Source of the DNA: Caprimulgus europaeus
Lineage: Eukaryota; Chordata; Aves; Caprimulgiformes; Caprimulgidae
Reading direction: 5' to 3'
Length of the DNA: 64,000 nt
NCBI GenBank assembly: GCA_907165065.1
Contig: OU015528.1
Location: 20,412,015-20,476,014, forward strand
A program made the translations under genes and the position numbers. The notes under the pieces were generated by a model, which ran no database searches, was not told the DNA's origin, and saw only the letters and a program-made list of their open reading frames with translations. Positions 37,101 to 49,399 of this stretch are shown here, piece by piece. Every line of letters begins with the position of its first letter. Within the stretch, counting starts at the first letter, position 1.

Positions 37101-37649
37101 AAGAGAGAGGCACCCCAGCAGATAATTAATTCTGTCTTAAAACAGAGCACTAAGGTAAGAGGAATGACAGTGTGATCTATAGGTGTGCCGCAGGGGATAT
37201 TCTGTAAGGAAACTAATAACCCAGCAAATTTCACAATACCCAATGAAGAGCTAGAGACTCTTCTAGAAAATGGTTCAGAGCATTCAAGTTAAGCTCTGGA
37301 GGAGCCTCTGCCTTTCCATTGGCTTCAGAAGGACGTAGGAGTGAAAAATTAACTTTTGAAAAATCCTCTCCTTTTCCACTGGTTTTATAAGGTAGCCTTG
37401 GTGACCACCTTATAATATATGTCTTGGGTTTTTTTCTTTTGCCCTCAAGCTAAAATTAGAAGACATGAATCCTTACCACAGTTTCTTCTCATGGGAGGTT
37501 TGCATTCCAGAAGTTGTTCTTTCCTGTGAGTAAGGATTTCAGAGTTGAGCCCACAGCTGTAAATCCTAGTTTATATTTAAATGGAAACTCTGTCTTAAGA
37601 GTCTTTCTGAAAAAGAAGAATCCAGAAATTCAGCTTTCTGTTCCTTAGG

Positions 37650-38970
37650 TAGATAAGGAAATTATAGGTCCATCAGTCTTACTTCAATCCTTGAGAAAGT
37701 TATGGAACAAATCTTCCTGGGAGCCATCACAAGTCAAATGAAGCATATGAATGGGAAAAGCCAGCACGGATTCACCAAGGGCCAATCATGCTTGACAAAC
37801 CTGATCGCCTTCTATGACATAGCAACTTGCTCAGCTGATATGGTGGACATTGTCTACCTAGAATTTTCCAGGGCTTTTGATATGGTTCTCCTCAGCTAAC
37901 TCGTAGAGAAACTGATGTATTATGGTCTAGACAAGTGATCTGTGTGGTGGATGGGGAACTGGCTGACAGGCTGCACCCAGACCGTGGTGGTACATAGCTC
38001 CCTTTCAAAATGAAAACCTGTCACAAGTGGGGTACCCCAGGGATCGCTATTGAGCTCAATGCCATTTAATATCTTCATAAGTGATCTGGATGATCCAATG
38101 AAGTGTACCTTGATGAAGTTTGCTGATGATACCAAACATGAGTGGGGAAGAAGACCCTGCAGGAAGACCTGGACAGGCAGAAAGAGTGGATTAACAAGAA
38201 CCTTGTAAAGTTCAACAAGGAAAAGTATAAGGTTGCACGTGGGAAAACATAATCCAGGAGTACAGCACAGGCTTGGATCTACCTGGCTGGAGAGCAGCTC
38301 TGTGGAAAGGGGCCTGGGTGTCCTGGTGGACAACAAGCTCATTATGAGTGAACAGTGTGCTGCTGCAGCAAAGCAAGCCAAGGGGATGCTGGGTTACATC
38401 AACCAGGGCACCACCAGCAGAGATAAAGAAATAATTCTCCCACTCTACTCAGCACTTGTCAGGCCACACCTGTAATACTGTGTTCAGTTTTGGTCTCTGC
38501 TAGGCAAACAAGATGTGGACAGGTTGGAGAGGGTGCAGCAAAGGGCTGTGAAGATGATCAAAGGGCTGAGAAGCCTGTCACATGTGTAAAGGCTGAGAGA
38601 ATTGGGTTTGCTCTTCCTTGAGAAAAGAAGGCTTAGGGGAGACCTTATCACCATGTTCCAGTGTTTAGAAGGTGGCTACAAGGAAGATGGAGACTCCCTT
38701 TTCACAAGGAGTCACATGGAAAGGTGATGGGTAATGGGTACAAGCTGCTCCTTGGGAGATTCCGATTGGTCACAAGAAGAAAATTTTTCACAGGAACAAT
38801 CAGTCATTGGAATAATCTCCCAGGAAATTGGTGGATTCCTCAACACTGGATACTTTTAAGATTCAATTGGACAGGGTGCTGGGCCATCTTGTCTAGATTG
38901 TGATTTTGCCAAGATTGTACCAGATGATCCTTGAGGTCCCTTCCAACCTGGTATTCTAAGATTCTGTGAT
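37650..38970 (+). mobile_element. CR1 retrotransposon, reverse transcriptase to 3' end
   Basis: Plus-strand CR1 of about 1.3 kb. It enters at the start of the reverse transcriptase (GNYRSISLTSIL-like at about 37655) and runs through palm, thumb and C-terminus into the 3' untranslated region. It ends cctggtattctaagattctgtgat (last base 38970). The tail octamers are short and slightly mutated. At least five in-frame stops or frameshifts are present, so it is inactive. Confidence 0.95.
37655..38900 (+). pseudogene. CR1 reverse transcriptase pseudogene
   Basis: Order of landmarks: KVMEQIFLGAI (finger), SQHGFTKGQSCLTNLIAFYD, motif A region DIVYLEFSRAFD, motif [11 protein letters not shown], motif C KFADDT (FADD codons at 38119-38130), [54 protein letters not shown] and [20 protein letters not shown]. 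The catalytic Asp of motif A is Glu here (codon gaa, 37861-37863), while both Asp of FADD remain. A stop follows DMVLLS (about 37899), with more stops downstream. It once encoded the copying enzyme of a LINE, but cannot now. Confidence 0.93.
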
Positions 38971-39828
38971 CAGTGGCACTCCTGCATGTGCAAAGAAGGC
39001 TACTTTTGAAAATATAACACAGTGGGGTGAAAAGTAACAGCTCAAAGTAATTGACAGAAAAATTGTCCCATTGAGCAAAAGAAGAACCACTCTCTTTTCC
39101 TCCTTTGATTTAAACATCAGAATCTTGCACTATCTTTTCAGTTGTATCCTATAAGCCAATTTCTTTAGGAATTGCCAATTCCCTCACTGATCATTCTGTT
39201 TCTTTCAACTTTCTAAATACTATGAAGTAAGCTGAAGAATACCTTGGGTATCTTGGAGTTTCAAAACAAATTGCCTTTCTCTCACTGTGTGATAACATCA
39301 TTCTCTAAGTATTTTAATGTAATGGGAAATAAATACAAGAGAAAAGAAAAAGAAATTACAAAAGAAAGGAAAAATATATCAGTAGAAGTAAAAGAATCAT
39401 GTAGAATATTGCTTAAAACATACTTTGGAAATGCTCATAGTGGATCAAAGGCCAAAGTGGTTTTTACTCCATTTAGCAAACGGGTCACCTAGTACAGAGG
39501 CTCTTCTTTCATTGGTGGAAATTCAGGAACAGGTGTCAGCAATTCTGTTAAATGTGAGAAAAAAATGGCATCCTTAATTCAAATTCAGAATCATGCCATA
39601 AAACTGAACAATGTCTGATCATCTAGTTATATTAATATGCATTAATGTAACATTGTTATGTTCTTTGTGTGATAGTTATATAAACTCAATCTTTTACCTA
39701 GTGATATTCAGATTTCAGAACAAAAAATGAACCAATATCAGCACAACAGCTGTTTTTACATCTTCCATAAATTTTGTATTTGTATTCTATTTAAAAATCA
39801 GGTAGTGGGAGTTGGGCTGATCCTAATA
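38971..39828. other. Unannotated interval
   Basis: No gene or transposon recognised. An 82-codon Lys/Glu-rich frame (39244-39492) shows no motif. Confidence 0.5.
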
Positions 39829-39970
39829 TCATAGAATCATAGAATCACATAATGGTTTGGGTTGGAAAGGACCTTAGGGGTCATCTAGTCTGTAACTCCC
39901 TGCCATGAACAGGGACACTTTCCAGTAGACCAGGTTGCTCAAAGCCTCATCCAGCCTGGCCTTGACTGCT
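39829..39970 (-). mobile_element. CR1 3' fragment (short)
   Basis: Reversed tail tcatagaatcatagaatcac, then ggtttgggttggaaaggacc and the block ending ccagcctggccttgactgct. About 140 bp only. Its 3' sequence resembles that of the copy at 7271-8082, so the two are probably the same subfamily. Confidence 0.92.
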
Positions 39971-42439
39971 TAATGAAGTTAATGAATTCAGTTAAAGACC
40001 TTATTTTATGACATTGTTCAAGGGTGTTTTTCAAATAAGTAATTTTGCATCCTGTTCTTTTCTGGTTGTATTCTCTATAATCTATATGCATAGTTTTCTC
40101 TTTAGGAGTTCTGCACTACATGATTTTTGTTGTTGTTGTTTGTGTTAACTCAGCAGGTTGGTCTCCAAACTATGCATATGCAAAGCTTGTGTAACATTTA
40201 AAGCACAGCTGGATGTGGTCCCTCTTCACTGTTACATGATACAGTTCTATTTTTCATAATTTGGACAATAATTCCCTTTGTTGTTGTTGTTGAGTTTTTT
40301 AAGAGAAAGGAGAGAGAAAATGCACTGCAGGACATAATTATTGAAAAGGTTAAATAGGAGAGCTGGGGTTAGTAAATGTGACTGCATAACTTTTTTGTTG
40401 GGGGAGTTAAAATGCACACTGATGTATCCTGATAGACAAGTTGCCTCCTTTATTGAAGAAAGCCTCTGGAAAGATACTGTTGCAGAAACTGTAGTTTATT
40501 CATGCAGGAATAATATTTGAAAAATCCCAGTTTTATTCTAATTAAACAGTACAAAATTGAATCCAGAATCCTTGCTCAAAGAAAGGTCTTGTGAGCTTTG
40601 GTATTCAGGAATATCATTGAGTCTATGTGGTTTAAAAAGCAGACTCAATTCCATTTGCAATTAGGTAGCAGAATACAGCCTTCTATAGATCCTGCTCTCT
40701 GTTTCTTCACTGCCCTGGCTCCAGACTGCTTCTTTTTAAAGAATGGTGCAATTTCTATACTTTCTTTTTCCAAGTAAGTCTGACAAAAGTTTAAATGCAT
40801 TTATTCAGACTAGTAAATAAATAATTTTAAAACCACCTCCCACCACCACCCCCCCATTATCCCCGCCCCCAATTCAATTACTTCAGAGTGGCCTTTCATT
40901 ATCTGTACGTTTCCTTGAAATATTGAAAACAGACAGTAGTAAGTATAATTACTACATTTTTTGATGTCCTGGGACTTGGATAGTTTATACTATAGTATTT
41001 TTTAGCTGACAGATCTTCCCAGGAAAAGATAGCAAACTCACTACCTTCCCTTGTGAAAGAGGAAATATTTTTGATAACTGTAGAATACAGTCATCAGCTA
41101 TTAAAAACTAAAGAGAGAAGAGTAGCATAATATCATTCATTCATATTTGTGAACACCAATCTTTGTTGCAGATGTGCACTTTATTTGCACAGAAACAGCA
41201 GTTCCCTGAAAACAGAGGCAGATAAGTGTGCTGATTTTTTTACTACCATTTTTTTATCATAATCTTTATTACAGAATGTCCCAAATACCACAAAAATCTC
41301 CATTAGCAAGTAAACAGACACAAAGTCATTATTATCGAGTATCTATGATTAATACAGTGAATATATATAATCTATTATAGCTAATAGATCATAACTTATT
41401 TATTCTATATCAATAGATATATCTTATTTTTAATAAGACATTACAAATCACTATTAGCAATTAATAATATAATGTCAATCAACGGTATAGCAGCAGTTAA
41501 TAATAGCAGCAACCAATTGTATGGGAAGAACCAGTAACAACAACAACCAATTAGGTATATAATATTACAGGTTACTACAAACTTATAATTAATGAAGCAA
41601 CTTGCCAACAATGTAACAGCGGATATACTTATGATAGTTTACTTATAGAGATATGTGATATGGGTATCAAGTGAATTAAACAGATTTCAGAAGGGGCCAA
41701 ATCATCCCAAAGTGGGCAACAAATCCATCCCAGAAATGGTACTCAACCATTCCAGAGGTGAGAGGACAAACCAAATCGACCCCAAAAGGGGGAGGGAGTG
41801 AGCCAGGCATCTCCTGTGAGAGTCCAATGTCTTGTAGAAAGTTTGTACAGACTTTGTCATTTATGTTCAACTTATGTAGGAAAGGAAAAGTATGTGCAAC
41901 ATAGTAAATTTTCAGAGAGGCTTTGTTTTGGATAAAACTTAAGAGCTTTTTATATCAGGGACTTAAGAGGGTGTAGGACATCACAACTTGAGCAGCTCAT
42001 AGATACTGTTGATTTTGATTTTTCACCAGTAACAAAAGGTGATTTTTTGGTTATTTCAGACCAAATTTATTTTCCCAGATTGTTCTCATTTTTTCAGATG
42101 ATAAGTTATCATTACATTTTCTTCATTTTGAGCTTATTGATGGTATCTCAGGATGTGTCCAGTTTCTAGGTACCCCAGCTGTACTTTGTAGGAGTCAGCT
42201 AGACTTTTCAAGGATGTTTCTAATTCAAAGGTCTAGTTCCCAGGTTCACAGCTCCCAGGTTGGTAGGCAATTTCTCTGTCAGTATTTTTCAGCAGAAATT
42301 TGCTTATGTTGAGTAATTTTCCCTTTCTAATGAGGCTACCTTTGTGGCTGCTCACATCACATGTTTACTAACGATCAGTTTAAAATCTGAGAAGTCTCAT
42401 GCTTTTTGCTTAGTTGCCCGTTTTTCTTCTGTTCCAACA
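39971..42439. other. Unannotated interval with AT-rich and LTR-like text
   Basis: Contains TTG repeats (40126-40143 and near 40280) and C-rich text at 40838-40870. At 41230-41900 there is a stretch rich in ATA/TAA and AAC triplets followed by denser text with short palindromes (cccaaagtggg). That layout can occur in reversed avian LTRs, but I could not find ends or a target duplication. Confidence 0.35.
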
Positions 42440-42550
42440 GAGATGTGGCACATGTGGGACATGGTTTATTGGTGGACTTGACAGTGTTAGGTTTGGTTGG
42501 ACTCAATGATCTTAAAGGTCTTTTCCAGCCTAAATGATTTTATGATTTTA
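42440..42550 (+). mobile_element. CR1 3' stub
   Basis: gatgtggcacatgtgggaca, ggtttattggtggacttgac, agtgttaggtttggttggac, tcaatgatcttaaaggtctt and the decayed tail taaatgattttatgatttta. This is the 3' end of a CR1 subfamily distinct from the others in the window, reduced to about 110 bp. Confidence 0.88.
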
Positions 42551-45500
42551 TCTTTTGTTTTGTGGGTGGTGTGGGCACACAAGGAAAAGAGCAAGGTACT
42601 TTCCCCAGTGGTATTGTTATGGTCTTCTTGATGACACCAAGCATACCGTCCTGAAGCAGAAAACTTAAGGAATTAGGTATCCATAGCATTTCTTACAAGC
42701 TCTCTTGTACACTGTACATTACCTATATAGTTCCATTTGTTAGAGTGAGTAGGAGTCCTCTCATCTTAATTCACCCATATGAATATTTAATCTGTAATAG
42801 CAGGCAAGCTTCCCATGCAGTCAAATGAGAGAGACAGATAAACAAACTCAAAGACAGACTTGTCCCATCATATGATGTATATAATTACCTAAATGGAACA
42901 GTCTGAATCCTTTTCTGGTGATGTGTGTCCTTTTACTGAATAGATTAAACTTAGTGTGATTTTCAGGCAGCTACAGTCTCCTGGTTCTGATATAACTTTG
43001 ATTTTAGGCATTATGCACCTTTTCTGTCTCCCTGTCTTTACATAATATTTCAGGTTCTCTGCTGTGGGTTTTGGTATACTGCAAACCCCGATCAAATTCA
43101 CTTTGCAAATTACAATGCTGCCATCCATTCTTTATCAGCTGCTTTTTGGCCATCCTTCAACTGCTCAGAAAATTGTCATTTATGTGTTAAGTGATAAATT
43201 GAGGTGTCACTGAGTTTTTTGTTTCTCACGCTTATTATGTTGGGGTCTCCTATAAAATATTCACATCTTTATTAGGATATTTATCTCTAAGTTTGTCTCC
43301 TTACCTGCATGTGATTCCTCAGTAGTGATGCAATCTGCTTGCTACACACATAAAATATAGTAGAATTTTCCACCCATCTGTCAGCTGGAACAAGGTTTAG
43401 TTTGCATCTATCTTGAAGGTTATGCATCTGAGCTAACAGTGTAAAATCCATTGCAGGAAAGGTATGGAAAGTAGAAAGTTATAGAAAGATAAGGAGAAGT
43501 GGAATTACAAGAAGATAAATAGAAATAACAAAATAAATTGAAAAACGTACACAATATGCAATCTGGACAAAAAGTTTAAAAAATGCAATAGAAGTAGACC
43601 AAGTCTTACCTGAGTATTAAACTACATAATAAAGGAAGAGTTCACTGAATGTGTGCCCTGAGGATTATGGATCAAAACATCTGTGTTGCATTCAGAACTT
43701 TTACAAATTTTAACTTTGATTTGTTGATGAGTTCAGATGTTTAGTGGTCCATATATTTGTTACTGTATTATATCTCATAAAAATCTAATTTTATTACATT
43801 TCTTAGATTAAATTTGTCTATCAAAGTATAGATTACATATATTTGAATTAGATTGTTTTTCTAAGTAATTCTTGAGACAATATCTTGCACTAAAGAATTA
43901 CCTGTCGATAATCATATTTGCAAATCTTATTATGACTTATGACTGGCAATTATTGAAAACTAAAATCCACTTTTTGGTGACTAGCAAACAACTTTCTAGC
44001 CCAGAGAATAATTGTGTAGGACAAACTGCTGTATTAGCCTTCAAAGGATAGTTTTATCTTAAAGTCATTTAAGAGCTTGAATCCTCTGTGTAGACCATAA
44101 ATAGTAGCACTAAATGTTTTCTTGTGATGTGGCTGTGAAAGGGTCAGTTAGCACATCTATTAATTTCAAATTGCTTCCACTGACACCAGACCTGTCCTGT
44201 CACCACAGAGGGAGAAGAGGAATAATGAATGAACTAAAAATAGAGGAATGAATCTATTTGAAGATGACCTGACAGAAAGTCATAGAGAAGAAAGGCAGAG
44301 GAAACCATCTGGATATTTTCTGAACAGTAACCTGGGGTTACATCTTGCCTCTGTTGAAGACATGGAGTGTTTCCATTGTCCTCAGAATTTCCTTTTTCTC
44401 TTCTCATTTTTTGAATGTTTCTTCTCAGTATTTTTCTCCCACTGCTACTGACTTGATCTTTACCCCTCAAATGCAAAATTAAACAAATCTAATTAAACAT
44501 AAGTCTGACTTTTCCTAATAAGAAAAAAGACAAGATTTTAAGTTCATTAGGGTGCAAAACCATGCTCCTATGAAGAATTTAGGAAGAAGTACTTATGACT
44601 GTATAATAAAATATTTTGTTACCCCACTGTAACTGAGATGGAGGCAGTGTGGAAGGACAAAATAGTAATGGTGAAGGGACAGAGAATCTTGACTTCAAAT
44701 ATGATGTGGTTTTGAAACTATAAATAAAACTAAAGCAAGAAGCTTGAGAAGTTAGAATCTAATTTATGTTTTATAGCATTATTTAATCCTATTGAGGGAA
44801 AAAAAAGAGGGGAAATTGAATTTTTATTTATGGTGTAAATCATTCTAAAAAGTTAGTGAAAATGGGATAAACCGGACAAACCTCCTGCATAATTTCAGTT
44901 GAGTATAATTAAATATGGGAGAGGCTCTGATTTCCAACAGGAATTATAATGTAACACTTTGAGCTTTTATTATGTGCAGATTTCTGGCAAGTATGTGAAT
45001 AGGATGTGAAATTGAGAGGAAGCACCAGAGCATGAGGGCAGAACACCTGTTTCAGAATGTGTTTGTACTCCTGCAGAAATTACTTCTTAATCGCTTTGTT
45101 TTGTCACTGGTAACTTTAAACACTCTCAGGCTGAGGGTGTGGTCTGACCAGTGACAAAAATAAAGAGTATTGTACCAAACCCCAAGAAACATCATGAAAT
45201 AGCATCTGAAAAATGTCAGCAGAATTAGGTGGAATCTGTCAGCCCAGCAGAGGGGAGGCTACCATGGCTACCTGCCCTTGGGTTCATGCTGAGCAAAAGG
45301 GAAAGATCACCTCCTTCCACCTGGCCTGCTAGCCTGCACTATCATGTGAGCAGGAATAGTCTTTTAGTTTTTGTTAAATTGGAAATTTAGCCCTCTTGTA
45401 ATATGTCACATCCTTCAGCAAAAATAAAAGGCCAAAGAACTGTTGAGAAGGGGAGAAAGATGGAAAAGAAGTCTGAATGTACTGGCCAGGATATCATTTT

Positions 45501-45611
45501 GTATCAGGACTTCTCTTTTATCATTCCATTTCAAACAACATTATTTTTCTAGCTCTATTTTTTCTAGAGAATTTATCAAGAAATATTTTATAGCAAATTC
45601 ATTCATATATG
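42551..45611. other. Unannotated AT-rich interval
   Basis: No gene or transposon recognised. Frames are 80 codons or less. Confidence 0.5.
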
Positions 45612-46276
45612 TGTCCCGGTTTTGCTAGGATAGAGTTAATTTTCTTCTCAGTACTTAGAATAGCTGTGTTTTGGTTTCAGTGCAAGATTTGTTATGAGAA
45701 GAACATTGATAAAAGTACAAATGTTACTAGTTACTGCTGGAGCTCAAAGCTATCATGTTTGACTGGATCACAGCTGCATTAGGACAAGGAGGGAGAAGTG
45801 CAGTGAATAGCAAAACCTAAAACTGACATTTGGATGTGTCAATGAAATATTCCATATCATATCACGTCATGTTTAGTATATTATTTGGGGCTGACCGAAA
45901 AGGGGTGGTGGGAGGGGTGGGGGGAGCTGGGGCCCTCGCTCTTCCAGGATTGTGGTTTTGGTTTGGGATTGTTGCTCCTCTGGCATCATTATCTGGGAAT
46001 GGGCCGAGCTTAGTCAGTGGGTGGTGAGCAGTTGCACTGGGTTATCACTAATTTGTATATTTTATTACTGTTTTCATTATCACTATTATTTTAATATTCG
46101 GGTGGGGGAGGGGTTAAGATTTCTTTTATTTCTGTTATTAAACTGTTCTTATCTCAACCTACAAGCCTCCTTATCCTTGCCCCCAATCCCCTCCCCTATC
46201 CCCTGGAGGTGTGGGGGAAGTGGGTGAATGGCTGTGTTAGCTGCTAGCCAAGGGCTAGCCCAGGGAAACTATCACA
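45612..46276 (+). mobile_element. Solo LTR of an endogenous retrovirus (family B, ERVL-like)
   Basis: Old endogenous retrovirus LTR of 665 bp, TGTCCCGG ... TATCACA. It is flanked on the left (45607-45611) and on the right (46277-46281) by atatg, a perfect 5-bp target duplication. That duplication length is typical of class III (ERVL-like) elements. Poly-A signal attaaa at 46137-46142, followed by the cttatctcaacctacaagcc block and a G-rich end. No internal genes are attached, so it is a solo LTR formed by LTR-LTR recombination. Frames at 45830-46227 are by-products. Confidence 0.93.
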
Positions 46277-46642
46277 ATATGTTACTGAAATCTAGGAATC
46301 AAAATGAGAATAATCTAAGAGCATAGAAAGAGAAATCTCTCAAGGATAAATACATAGCTAGGTGCACAGCTATCATGTTGCACTAAGGTGTTCCATCATA
46401 CTGCAAGTCTAGGCACTCATTGAGAAAAATTTGTGAGGAGCGCATTTAAAATTGTGTGGAAGAATAGGACAATGTTTTCTGAAGTAATAGTTTCAGGCGT
46501 GAACATATTTTTGTGGTGACTGCAAGGATACGAAGCAATTCCAGTGCAACCAAGTTTTTCCCCCAAGCACAGGACTAAATTTGACCCAAAGTGTCAGCTT
46601 AAGTGTTTGCAACTAACACGGGAAATGTAAGAAATACAAAAC

Positions 46643-46954
46643 TGTCCTGTTTTTTAGCTGAAATAGAGCTGTGTTTTGTTTGTTTGTTTGTTTTGGTTTG
46701 TTTTTTTTTTGTTTTTAGTAGCTAGAATTGTGCTTGCTTTGCTTCCAGCCTGGGACTCATTGGGACTCACTACTATTTTAACATTAGTATTATTTTAAGC
46801 TTTCTTTCTATTATTAAACTGTTCTTATCTCAACCTACAAGCCTCTTTATCCTTGCCCCCCTAATCCTCTCCCCTATCCCCTGGGGGTGTGGGGGAAGCA
46901 GGTGAATGGCTGTGTTAGCTGCTAGCCAAGGGCTAGCCAAGTTAAACTATCACA
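46643..46954 (+). mobile_element. Solo LTR, internally deleted (family B)
   Basis: A second family B LTR, 312 bp, TGTCCTG ... TATCACA. It is flanked by aaaac at 46638-46642 and 46955-46959, a perfect 5-bp target duplication independent of its neighbour's. The last ~150 bp (from about 46800) are nearly identical to 46120-46276. The U3 middle is missing and a TTTG-rich tract (46675-46716) sits near the start. Its own duplication shows that it is a separate insertion and not a tandem copy. Confidence 0.9.
46675..46716. repeat. TTTG microsatellite inside the LTR
   Basis: Tandem gttt units followed by a T run, located where other family members have non-repetitive U3. Confidence 0.85.
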
Positions 46955-47130
46955 AAAACCTCTCAAATAATGGTAAAGAAAGCCTGGCTCTAAGGTAATG
47001 TATTTGATTTATAATTTTGCTTTACTGTGTATCTAGAGCAAACACTATCTTTTTTTCTTTTGGCTCTGAAGAATTTTTCATCAGCAGCAAGCTGCTATTA
47101 TTGCTTCTAAAAACCTCCATAATAATCACA

Positions 47131-47184
47131 ATATTATTATTGTTATTATCATCATCATCATCATCATCATTATTATTAATAATA
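47131..47184. repeat. ATT/ATC trinucleotide repeat
   Basis: att units, then seven or so atc units, then att and aat units. A compound microsatellite. Confidence 0.9.
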
Positions 47185-48547
47185 AAAGAGCACAGGATCT
47201 ATTCTCCCTTCCTGTAGATAATTCCTCTGATAGCAGGGAGGTGTAGAATCAGCTGTAGAGTTAGCAAAAGTTTAACTGTCTGACTCTGAGCAGAAAGTTG
47301 CTATTAGCTACTTAATAATAAAGAAATAGAGAGTACCCCATCAGAACACAAACCCTTCAGTTTATAGAAATTGGTCCCATTGGAAGCATGCACCTGATAT
47401 TAAAAGATGACCTCTGCTCCATGTTCTGGGGAACTGAAAAAGTAAACAACTGCTCAGTCTGTATACTTGGAGAATAAGGTATACTTTCGTCCAAAATGAG
47501 TTAACAAGCTTAATTGTGGAGATAAGCACGGAATGATTTGAGCATGGCCTAAACCAGTGTCATTTTCTAATCCATCTGCACCTCAATATTCCTATAATTT
47601 ATTTCTCAATTTTTATATGAATTTGTTTCCTTCTCATTTATAATTACTTTAGTTATTACAGTTTTATAGAACTGGGGAGGAAAAAGACTTGGAAGCTAAA
47701 AAAGTAAATCACACTGGCAGGGTTCGAGGTGAGATTTTGTCACACTTTCGGAAAGCCATGGGAAAAAGAATACAGAGAAATACTAATTCATTGGCAAATG
47801 TATACAAGATCATACTACATGCACACTTTTCAGTCAGAACAGTAAAAATATGTTTCTAAAGTAAGTGAAAAGACTGACAGATAGAACTTTAAAAAGTATA
47901 CTGGAAATTCTGGTTGTAAATATACTTTGAGAAACAATCCAGAATTAGCAGAGATGAGCTACACAGTTTATTGGGTTTTTTTCATCTTAATTTCACTGAG
48001 ACTTGATTTACTAGTGGACTATTCATGAGAACAAGGAAATAAAGGCCTCTGAGGTATAATGCACTTAAACTCATATGTCCTGCCACTATGAGCGAAGACA
48101 GTGTGTTGTATATTAAATCATGTCCTGGCCAACTTCAGCAAGTACTCTAGGTGTCCTTCAGTTTGTGCAGATAATAAAGCTGTTTCTCAGCAGTGTGGGA
48201 AAATGGCAATAGGATTTTCAAAATGGATATCAAGGTTATGCAAACATGTAACCTCCCAGGTTTGCCCAAAATCCTGTTGAAGGTAATAAAAATAATTCTA
48301 TTTATTTACAATTGCCTATTGAATCTTAAAATATGAGAAAACATAACTGCATATGGTTCCCTGCCTTCAGAAGTTCTTACTCAGATATCTCCAAGCAAAT
48401 CTCTGACACCAAAAAGAGTTTGCCTTCATAAAGATTGTGTCAAGCACTTTAAGGATGCAAACTTTTAAATTCTATATTATCACTAAAAAGCCTAATATCA
48501 ATGTTACTGGCATTCATTCCCACTAACTCATCTTAGTTTTGTGCGTT

Positions 48548-48565
48548 AAAAAAAAAAAAAAAAAA
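48548..48565. repeat. Poly-A tract
   Basis: A run of about 18 A with no element body visible upstream. Confidence 0.9.
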
Positions 48566-49157
48566 GAATAAAAAATGTATCCTTAATAAACCCAGAGTAC
48601 AATAAAGGAAAGTTGAATACTAATAATGTCCAAGTATTGTCAAAAAAAAAAGTGTTCTTGCTCAATATTAAAAATAATCATATCTTGAACAGGGAAGCAA
48701 CCATGATGCAGTGCACTTACTATAATGTTGCCCTCATTATTTACTAGTGAAGGCTGTGCATCTTCTTTTTAATTACAAATCTAGTCTCTGGATGAACAAA
48801 ACTAGAATATATGGGTTATTTTTCTTGTGTATAAAATTTTGATAAACATTGGTAATCTAACAGCCATATTTTTAGATTTTTACTAACTTCATAAATGAGG
48901 AAAGATTTTAAAAAACAGGATGAATAAAGTACAAGGGACAATCCCTTCAGTAGCCAAGGCTCTGTGTTTGGCTTGTCAATTTAATTGCAATGAATCTTTG
49001 GGGTTTTTATTTAGATTATTTAAGGCTTCTCCCTACCCCTTCCCCCCTCCCCCCGAAAATATTAAAATCTTTTACATTAAGCATTTCAAGCGTTAGAGTA
49101 AGGATTCATCAATGGTTCTTTTTTTTTTTTTTCTCTGTCCATATAATACAACAAAGA

Positions 49158-49399
49158 GGGAATGGTAGGGCAGTGTACTCTTTAACCAGTACAGGGTTTT
49201 TAAATATGCTGAGACAGAGCAGTTCTGACTATTGGCATCACTGCTTAGTTCAGCAATTGCACAGTCACAATTCTCAGGATGATATTGGTGGGCTTTGGCA
49301 GAGCTGTGCCATACTGAGACCTGCAGACATTGCAGATGACATGACCTGGCTATGGGTCACCTCATCTTTCATTGTAGGAGCTAATTTGTGCAAGCAAAG
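49158..49399 (+). other. Exon-like open frame (speculative)
   Basis: The longest frame in this interval (137 codons, 48990-49403) has a left part that is low complexity. The part from about 49158 is more protein-like in composition. A T-rich tract (49118-49140) precedes an ag at 49156-49157, and the right end reads caaag|gtgaca, a fair splice donor. I do not recognise the protein and see no domain. It may equally be chance or a decayed repeat. Confidence 0.15.

Larger units (their letters stand above)
32294..37649. other. Long unannotated AT-rich interval
   Basis: No gene recognised. Contents: an AAAC microsatellite (33594-33612), repeated aaagaaataaag text (33660-33705), a 19-bp tandem duplication (33911-33948), a possible CR1 stub (34093-34165), a T17 run (36334-36350) and a 12-bp tandem pair (aagataatgatt, about 36816-36839). 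Longest frame is 110 codons (33990-34322), with no motif. Confidence 0.5.

Noticed and set aside
37020..37400. Text resembling an old amniote interspersed repeat (ggcttcagaaggacgtagga, cttttgaaaaatcctctcc)
   Set aside because: Too short and diverged to assign to a family by eye.
45830..46227. Gly/Trp-rich plus-strand frames of 65 and 91 codons
   Set aside because: They lie inside the solo LTR at 45612-46276 and follow from its G-rich text.
47715..47740. ggttcgagg string resembling a tRNA T-loop
   Set aside because: No acceptor stem, anticodon arm or D-arm can be placed around it.
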